A stretch of DNA of 64,000 nt from Saprospiraceae bacterium (lineage in GTDB: Bacteria; Bacteroidota; Bacteroidia; Chitinophagales; Saprospiraceae), in the NCBI GenBank assembly GCA_016711125.1, contig JADJTQ010000012.1:496001-560000 (forward strand), in the 5' to 3' direction. This document shows positions 57,701 to 64,000 of the stretch, one piece after another. The notes beneath the pieces are model-generated. The model saw nothing but the letters and a program-made list of their open reading frames with translations. It ran no database searches and had not been told where the DNA came from. How positions within the stretch are numbered: the stretch's first letter is position 1; every line of letters starts with the position of its first letter. The position numbers were made by a program, and so were the translations under genes.

Positions 57701-60642
57701 AAGGGAGAAGCTACCTTAAGTATACATGTTTCACCGGGTTCATAAGTCAAATGTGACGAGAGTATGTAAAGCATTTTATTGCTTGGCACATATGTTGAAT
57801 CAGAATCGACCAATTCTATTTCAAATTCAGAGTCGATTTGATGACCTTCGCTATCCTGGACTGATAATGCTATTTGGTATCGAGATGCCGGCAATGACAA
57901 ATCTTTAAAATCAACCACAAAGTGCTCGCCCTGCATGGCACCTTCCATTTCTTGCAGTTCACGAGTCTCCAATTGCGGCTCGGTATTATCCGGTGAATCA
58001 TACCATATAAAGGATTGCTTATAGTCTTGATCCTCCAAAATTGGCAGATCAGGCATTCCCCAGTAGCGATCTCGGTGCCAGGGAACTACTGACTGAAATT
58101 TCTTAAAAATGAGTTTCCCCGCAACAGGTATGAAATGGCCTTCTGTAGTCAGAGCTTTAAATTTCAGCTGATGATCAACGGTTATATCAAGCAAATCCGG
58201 GGTCACCATTTGAATTCCGAACGGCTGCATCCCGAGGGAGAGAACCTCCCTTCCAGATTGCGATTCTCCTGAGACGTCGACAGCGGTTACCATGATTTCA
58301 AAGTCGAAAACCGGGTTAGATTGTTGACCAACCTGATCATCAACCGGTGCAGTAAAATCAAATCTAAATCCGCCATCCTTTTCAGTTCGGAGTACTCCGG
58401 AAGTGATCTCCCTTTCCGATTGAGGTGGATGTGGAAATCGGGAATACATAGAGTAGAAAGGATACCGTGCTTTTCGAACAACCCGGTATGACACTGCAAC
58501 ATTACCTAGTGGGGCGCCAGCATAACTTAACACTTCACCTCTTACCGTGAGTAAATCGCCCAATTTAGCGGCGGCTAACGTATCAAAATCTATCTTAAAA
58601 GATGGCCTTTTATAAGCTTCTACCTGAAAAGATTGTCGCTGATAAGTAATATCCGTACCGATAGACATTTGCCCCAGAAGACCACTCTCTGGTAAGACAA
58701 ATGAACCATTAAACGAACCAAAGGGATTGGTAATCCGGCTCTGGTTGGAAACCTCCTGACCATTTGTATTATACAGGACTACTTTCACTACTTGATTCGA
58801 CCTTATGGTCGGCTCTCCATTGGCATTTCGACGAACAACAATCCCTTTAAAGTGGACTATCTGGCCTGGTCGATAGATGGAACGATCCAGGAAAAAACTA
58901 ACTTCATCAGAAGAACCAGGGTTGGAACCGGAACCATAATTATTGAAATAGAAGTCTTGTAGATTGAGGGTATCATCAGTTAAAGTCAGTACCGGCAAAA
59001 AATTCCCCTTAGCTTCAGGTGCTCTCACTGCTCCATTTTCGTCAGACTTTGAATCGCCAATCTTGGTTTTGACCTGTCTCCCTTTGAGCCGGTCATAGCT
59101 TTGCTGATACCAATGCACCGTCACATCGACCAATGGAATACCACTTGTACGATTGAAACAAATCATCTCCGAGACACCGCCAAAATGACTGGAACTAAAA
59201 GCCAAATTCGAAATATAAACCGTGTTTACGGATATTGCATCTTGGGCAGCATCAAATTGTTCTGAAGACGACACCAGTAGGAAATAGGATCCCTTTGGTA
59301 AGGGTCGAATCATGAACTCAGTGGAGTGGAGTTTAAAATCAGCTGAATCTTTTAACTGTACCTCATCGACTGCAACAGTATGTCTCTCCAGGAGAAAAGG
59401 CAATTGTTGTTCATAAGGCAGCTCGAAAAACTGATCTTTTTCACTCTCGCTTACCTCAACCAACCGGTAGTGAATTTGATCCAAATTTTTATAGGACAAA
59501 TTGACAAGCTGAGATTGCCCCGGAATTCCGGTTTTTTCAACTTGGATCTGCATCGATGGCATCTCAATCTGTTGAAGGAGCGACTGACATCGTATTGCAC
59601 CGTCTGTGTTAGGAAAGGATTGAATGGTATTCTTGCAGGTCGTATGAGCCTTAGATAAAAAATCAAGTTGGAAATATAATGAAGCCAGATGGTGGCTAGA
59701 TTCAGATTTAGAGTTACTATCTATTGAATTGTTAATCAGGTATATAATAGCATCCTTATAAAGCTCCTCTTTATTATCAATATTTGAATTTTCAAAGACA
59801 TATGCTAACCTGCGAAGATCAAGTGTAACAGGATTATGAAGAATAGATAGTGCTTCCTGAAAGATCCGAATAGCCTGAAACCGATGATCCGCTGTGTCAC
59901 GATCATCTAACTTCAATTGTATAAATTCAGCTCTTGGCAGAAAAAACTGATCACCCTTGAGCGAATAGATTTGTTGGCCTACCGGTACATTGTAAAACGT
60001 ATTTTCGAAATGATCCAAACTTCTCAATACCACAAGTTCAAAGAGCGTTGGCGTAGAAGCACTGTCTCCGTCATTTGGATTAAGCAATGACTGGATATTA
60101 TCGATCGTCAAATTGTTTAAGTCCACGTTAGCGATGGAATTCTTATAGTGCTCATCCGCCAGTACCATAAGGTCCTGTCCAGACATCAAATCAATTCTTT
60201 CCGGGCGAGTTTGCTGCGTCTTACGATCCTGCAGAATGTGTGCATTTTGCTGTAGGTATAGAACATAAAGCTCAGCTATATATGAATGCAGTATTTCTTT
60301 TGCAGGGCTCTCCAATAGCCTGAGTTCCTGCTCCATATTGTCAATAATGGTATCGAGACTCAAATCTTCCAGTTCGAGAATATATTTGTTTTCATATATG
60401 ATCGATTTGATCTGTTCTATTCCATCTCCATTCTGAACCGCAATACGCTTGATCTCACGCACCACCGACAATCCACTTTTTGGCAAACCGGATTTTTCTA
60501 AAGAATCTACCTTTTGCCACATTTCCGAATAGGATGGATTTAGGGACTGATCATTGCTCACTATGGGTATCGTCTTGCAAGTGATTAGAAAAACAAGGGT
60601 TAGTATTGCAACCAATACTGCTGTATTTGCTTGTTGATTCAT
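54722..60642 (-). CDS. Alpha-2-macroglobulin family lipoprotein (in-frame stop and one indel)
   Basis: About 1,970 residues. Start at ATG 60642 gives MNQQANTAVLVAILTLVFLI then a TC lipobox, so it is probably anchored in the outer membrane facing inward. A helical N-terminal region (TPR-like) precedes macroglobulin domains (SYRPGQIVHFKGIVV-type segment near residue 590, RPVGSSMKSEIVASMFDASLDV), then the complement-like domain with the thioester-type motif PYECSEQ (Cys near residue 1433). An in-frame TGA at 56206-56208 is followed immediately by family sequence (KSALTEETPWLAEA), and one missing base near 55097-55108 separates the final domain (MEFIHIKDLRGAGVEPVSVL, LRVSHKGDFSAG). The family traps or blocks proteases. 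Both lesions are probably errors. Confidence 0.88.
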
Positions 60643-60717
60643 ACAAAGTGATTTCATACATAGTGGACGCATTAGCGAGACCTTAATACATAAGCAGCTC
60701 TCACAATTAACAGTTAG

Positions 60718-61797
60718 TTAACGAATTAAAGTCCTTTTATCTTTAAAAAATCTATTGGGATCTACTACCTCAGGCAATGGAATACCCTCTTCAATATGAC
60801 GAATCAATTCACCAGCCCAAAAAGGACCTAATGAAGCACCTTTGGTACCTAACCCGTTGAATAAAAATACCCGACTGGAGCGAAGACTTGGACCGATCAC
60901 CGGTCTTCGATCCTTAATAGTGGGTCGAATGGCTGCCAGATGATCAACAATTTCAAATGGTACTGTAATCAATTCCTTCGCAAACAATGTCAATAGGGCA
61001 AGACCTTCAGTCGATGGTGTGTTATCACTAAAATGCCAACCATCCTTCGCACCAAACCAGAACAGCTCTTTTTCCAAAGGCGTCAAAAAATACTTCCTCT
61101 TGATCATTTTTTGAGGCTCCAATCCAGGTATTTTAATTTTAAGAATCTCACCTTTTGAAGGATTTAAAAAGATATCACCGGCAAAGAGGTCATTGAGAGC
61201 CAAGCTGGCACCTTCGGAGAGGATCAAATATTCGGCTTCTACATCTCGATAAGTGATACCACTTTTACTCAATATGCAATCTTTAATGTCAAAATTGGTT
61301 ACCCTCAAAATGCCAGCTCTCGTGATCTTTTTTCGAAATGCCGCGATCAACTTAGGAATGTCAATTTGATAACTACCGGTCACTTCCGACCAAAGTCCCT
61401 TGAGGTCTAAATGGGACTTAAATTCGGCAAGATCCGGTCTTGGCAGGATATATCTATCATAATCTTCATCTGTTGATTTGGCCATCCAATCATTATGCGC
61501 TCGCTGATCTGGCAATTTCCTTATAATATTTCGTGCTGTAACAATCGGTATATTGAATTCTCTTTCGAATTCACCATAACACTCAAGTGCAACGTCAATC
61601 AATTCATCAAACATCCAGCTTTTGACGAACCGTCTACCCGTCACTGGATTGATGATGCCTGCTGCTATCTGACTGGAAGATCCATCATGGCCCTTGTCAA
61701 TGATCATCACACTGCGGCCTCGCTTCAGCAAGAAATTCGCTACGAGAGTTCCTGCCAGACCCTGACCTACCACCAGGTATTGTACTTTAATGCTCAT
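60718..61797 (-). CDS. FAD-dependent oxidoreductase (DAO family)
   Basis: A 359-residue flavoprotein with an N-terminal dinucleotide fold VVGQGLAGTLVANFLLKRG, SSSQIAAGIINPVTGRRFVKS, and a C-terminal RPTIKDRRPVIGPS and GLGTKGASLGPFWAGEL that resemble the MnmC/glycine-oxidase branch. The substrate is not determinable. Its first base overlaps the final base of the MmcQ gene upstream, so they are translated as a unit. Confidence 0.88.
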   Translation of the reverse strand: MSIKVQYLVVGQGLAGTLVANFLLKRGRSVMIIDKGHDGSSSQIAAGIINPVTGRRFVKSWMFDELIDVALECYGEFEREFNIPIVTARNIIRKLPDQRAHNDWMAKSTDEDYDRYILPRPDLAEFKSHLDLKGLWSEVTGSYQIDIPKLIAAFRKKITRAGILRVTNFDIKDCILSKSGITYRDVEAEYLILSEGASLALNDLFAGDIFLNPSKGEILKIKIPGLEPQKMIKRKYFLTPLEKELFWFGAKDGWHFSDNTPSTEGLALLTLFAKELITVPFEIVDHLAAIRPTIKDRRPVIGPSLRSSRVFLFNGLGTKGASLGPFWAGELIRHIEEGIPLPEVVDPNRFFKDKRTLIR

Positions 61798-62153
61798 TAT
61801 TGATTAAAAAGCGTGGTTCTTTGTTTTGCAGAAAAACTAGATACCACCAAATCATAGGAATGATCAATCATTTCGAAGATCATCGATTTAGATAAAGTGC
61901 CCTTGCAATCGACCGTATTCCAATGTTTTTTATTCATATGATATCCGGGTTTCACTTCAGGATGCCGGTCTCTCAAATTTAAAGCTATATCCGGGTCACA
62001 CTTCAAATTGACTGCAACTGTCTCTGAATCGCGATTGGTCAATAGGAAGATCTTCCCTCCTATGCGAAACACCAGGGTACTTTCACCAAATGGCATGTCT
62101 TCGGTAACTCCAGCTTTTTTCAGGCAGTAAGTTCTCAGTTCCTCAATAGACAT
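61797..62153 (-). CDS. MmcQ/YjbR family protein
   Basis: A 118-residue small alpha/beta double-winged protein. Typical features: MPFGESTLVFRIGGKIFLL, ALNLRDRHPEVKPGYHMNKKHWNTV and the helical C-terminus. The family was named DNA-binding from its structure, but the role is unclear. Overlaps the oxidoreductase by one base. Confidence 0.9.
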   Translation of the reverse strand: MSIEELRTYCLKKAGVTEDMPFGESTLVFRIGGKIFLLTNRDSETVAVNLKCDPDIALNLRDRHPEVKPGYHMNKKHWNTVDCKGTLSKSMIFEMIDHSYDLVVSSFSAKQRTTLFNQ

Positions 62154-62168
62154 ACTCTCGCGGCATCA

Positions 62169-62978
62169 TCAGGTCATGAGTTGTTTCATCTGCTGCTGCA
62201 AGTTGAAGGCGGCTTCTTCAACCGCCTCATCAAAATTAGCTTCCTCATTGCTAGCATAAATAATCGATCTGGATGCATTCACAAGTAAACCAACGTCCCG
62301 ATTACTTCCATTTTTAAAGACCGCTTGTAGGTCGCCACCCTGACTCCCCACACCGGGCACCAATAAAAAATGATTCGGCACTATTTGCCTGATCAATTTG
62401 AATGATTCCGGTTGTGTTGCTCCTACTACGTACATCATCCGATCATGATTTGTCCATGTCGAACTCGTTTCCAATACTAACTGATAAAAATATTGTCCTC
62501 TTTCGGTTTTCATAAACTGAAAATCCTGACTTCCGATATTTGATGTGAGTCCTAACAAAATTACCCATTTCTTGTCAAATTCAAGAAATGGGAGTACTGA
62601 GTCCCTGCCCATATATGGTGCAATAGTAACCGCGTGAAAAGGATATGTCTCAAAGAAAGTCCTGGCATATAGACTGGAAGTGTTACCAATATCTCCTCTT
62701 TTTGCATCCGCGATACTAAAATGGGTGTCAGGGATGATCTCTAGAGTTCGTTCAAGGGAAACCCATCCTCGAGTTCCTAATGCTTCATAAAAGGCAATAT
62801 TAGGCTTATATGCTACACAGTAGTCTTTGGTAAGGGCTATGATTCTTTGATTAAACTCAAAGATCGGATCCTCATAATCAAGAAAAAATTTTGGAATCTT
62901 TTTTAAATCGCTGTCTAGACCGACACAAAGAAAACTCTGTTTAAGAGCAATCTGGTCAATGATATTTGCTCTTTCCAT
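62169..62978 (-). CDS. pyrF: Orotidine-5'-phosphate decarboxylase, type 2
   Basis: A 269-residue TIM-barrel enzyme making UMP. Catalytic DAKRGDIGNTS (Asp91, Lys93, Asp96), CVAYKPNIAFYEALG and the phosphate loop VPGVGSQGGD are intact. The longer type 2 form, common in Bacteroidota. 6 bases downstream of the NifU-like gene. Confidence 0.94.
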   Translation of the reverse strand: MERANIIDQIALKQSFLCVGLDSDLKKIPKFFLDYEDPIFEFNQRIIALTKDYCVAYKPNIAFYEALGTRGWVSLERTLEIIPDTHFSIADAKRGDIGNTSSLYARTFFETYPFHAVTIAPYMGRDSVLPFLEFDKKWVILLGLTSNIGSQDFQFMKTERGQYFYQLVLETSSTWTNHDRMMYVVGATQPESFKLIRQIVPNHFLLVPGVGSQGGDLQAVFKNGSNRDVGLLVNASRSIIYASNEEANFDEAVEEAAFNLQQQMKQLMT

Positions 62979-62984
62979 GAATAG

Positions 62985-63245
62985 CTACTCTTCATCAATG
63001 GACCTCACGCCATGAATTGATGCAACTTTTCCCCTTATGACATCCTCAATGCCCGCCTTTAGAGTCATACGGGTCATATTGCAATTGCTGCAAGCACCCA
63101 GCCACTTAATGAGAACGATACCTTCATCCGTTACATCGACAAGTTCAACATTACCTCCATCAACGGCAAGGTGGGGTCTTACCTGGTCCAGTGCTGATTC
63201 CACATCAGACATCAATTGCTCCTTTTTAGTCGTAATCACTGCCAT
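62985..63245 (-). CDS. NifU C-terminal-domain iron-sulfur scaffold
   Basis: An 86-residue single NifU-like domain with the cluster-binding CSNC pair (Cys52, Cys55) in GACSNCNMTRMTLKAGIE and the conserved VRPHLAVDGGNVELVDV. It probably passes Fe-S clusters with the Mrp protein encoded just upstream (28-base gap). Confidence 0.92.
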   Translation of the reverse strand: MAVITTKKEQLMSDVESALDQVRPHLAVDGGNVELVDVTDEGIVLIKWLGACSNCNMTRMTLKAGIEDVIRGKVASIHGVRSIDEE

Positions 63246-63273
63246 AATAAGTCTACCTTATAAAAACGCAAAT

Positions 63274-64000
63274 CTAATTCTTTATATCAACTGTGCGGGT
63301 TGGCTCCTGCATCTTATTTCTCATGTCTACGGCCGCCACGGTATTCTTTGCGATATCCATCCAAATCTCCTGCATCGATTTGTTGTCGGAAGCTATGATC
63401 GGACTGCCTGAATCACCTGACTCACGAATGGCTTCCACAATCGGCACCTGCCCCAGCAGTTTGGCATCGGCTTCGGTAGCCAAATATTGGCCACCTCCTT
63501 TACCAAATAAATAGTATTTCTGATCAGGAAGTTCCGGAGGGCTAAACCAAGACATGTTTTCGACCACTCCTAGAATGGGTACGTTCACCGAAGGCAGTCG
63601 AAACATGTTCATCGCTTTGATGGCATCGATCCAGGCCACTTTTTGCGGGGTAGTCACCATTACAACTCCAGTGAGTGGCACGGTCTGAACCAATGTCAAT
63701 TGAATATCTCCGGTACCTGGAGGCAGATCGACCACCAAATAGTCCAACTCAGGCCAGGTACATTCCTCAATAAATTGCTTCATAATACCTGCTAATCGGG
63801 GACCCCTTAAGACCACTGCTTGATCTGGTTCAACAATAAAACCAATCGATATGATGCTGAGACCAGCCGCTTCCAATGGCACAATCTTTGGTTTTCCATG
63901 CACATCAACTAATTTCGGTTTCTGACCTTCCAATCCAAACATCGTTGGAATAGATGGACCATAAAAATCAGCATCAATCAAACCTGTGCGGTAACCCAGA
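63274..64000 (-). CDS. mrp: Mrp/ApbC family Fe-S carrier ATPase, N-terminus beyond window
   Basis: The visible 242 residues begin in LGYRTGLIDADFYGPSIPTM, so the start, P-loop and any DUF59 domain are outside the window. Motifs: DADFYGPSIP, DYLVVDLPPGTGDIQL, VTTPQKVAWIDAIKAMNMF and GVVENMSW. The family assembles and delivers Fe-S clusters in the cytoplasm. The usual C-terminal CxxC is not in the visible part as YLFGKGGG stands where related proteins have a cysteine pair, so it may be of the variant without it. Confidence 0.92.
   Translation of the reverse strand, partial: LGYRTGLIDADFYGPSIPTMFGLEGQKPKLVDVHGKPKIVPLEAAGLSIISIGFIVEPDQAVVLRGPRLAGIMKQFIEECTWPELDYLVVDLPPGTGDIQLTLVQTVPLTGVVMVTTPQKVAWIDAIKAMNMFRLPSVNVPILGVVENMSWFSPPELPDQKYYLFGKGGGQYLATEADAKLLGQVPIVEAIRESGDSGSPIIASDNKSMQEIWMDIAKNTVAAVDMRNKMQEPTRTVDIKN

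Noticed and set aside
1..64000. CRISPR arrays, tRNA or rRNA genes
   Set aside because: No regularly spaced repeats, cloverleaf with TTCGA-type arm, or rRNA signature was seen on reading through the gaps.

Overview
The window looks like a chromosomal segment of a Bacteroidota bacterium, probably in or near the Saprospiria/Chitinophagales. The evidence is a type IX secretion C-terminal tail on a secreted peroxidase, LytTR regulation by a huge propeller-domain LytS-type kinase, DUF5777, DUF3822 and bacterial alpha-2-macroglobulin genes, a eukaryotic-type (GSII) glutamine synthetase, and TAnnTTTG-type -7 promoter elements placed very close to start codons with little sign of Shine-Dalgarno sites. 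The genus is inference only.

Layout. 1-10 kb: an edge-truncated DUF4403-like gene, a secreted sortilin/VPS10-type propeller protein, mog, lpdA, a T9SS-secreted haem peroxidase and an HMG-CoA lyase. 10-18 kb: a complete leuACDB operon lying between two same-strand 518-residue paralogues of unknown function. 18-24 kb: nitrogen assimilation (PII, AmtB, an outer-membrane barrel, GSII glutamine synthetase) followed by an HhH/outer-membrane barrel protein. 24.4-28.95 kb: a foreign-looking, decaying island (iorA/iorB remnants, an AraC regulator, acetyltransferase, cupin, SDR, cyclophilin-like protein) whose two end genes look cut. 29-32.5 kb: GNAT, rhodanese and ArsR genes and a group II intron. 33-39 kb: two HYR-like secreted paralogues, then a minus-strand locus of cytochrome c lipoprotein, small cytochrome c, OB-fold protein, YceI and DUF5777 barrel, which I consider the best candidate for an undescribed envelope system. 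39-46.9 kb: a LytTR/LytS-type two-component pair, a second YceI, a TlpA-like thioredoxin, pyrB and pyrR. 47-54.5 kb: glnS, argS, rsmD, DUF3822, a membrane-anchored hypothetical, tsaD and a DUF697 protein. 54.7-64 kb: a lipoprotein alpha-2-macroglobulin, an FAD oxidoreductase, MmcQ/YjbR, pyrF, a NifU-like protein and an edge-truncated mrp/apbC.

Reading problem. About twenty single-base lesions (mostly homopolymer indels, plus several in-frame stops) interrupt otherwise well-conserved genes, including the essential argS, glnS and rsmD and the biosynthetic leuC. I treat most as uncorrected sequencing or assembly errors and annotate whole genes across them. Only the 24.4-28.95 kb island has independent signs of real decay: a truncated iorB, a 34-bp cupin scar, a lost Fe-S ligand and a late stop in the SDR.
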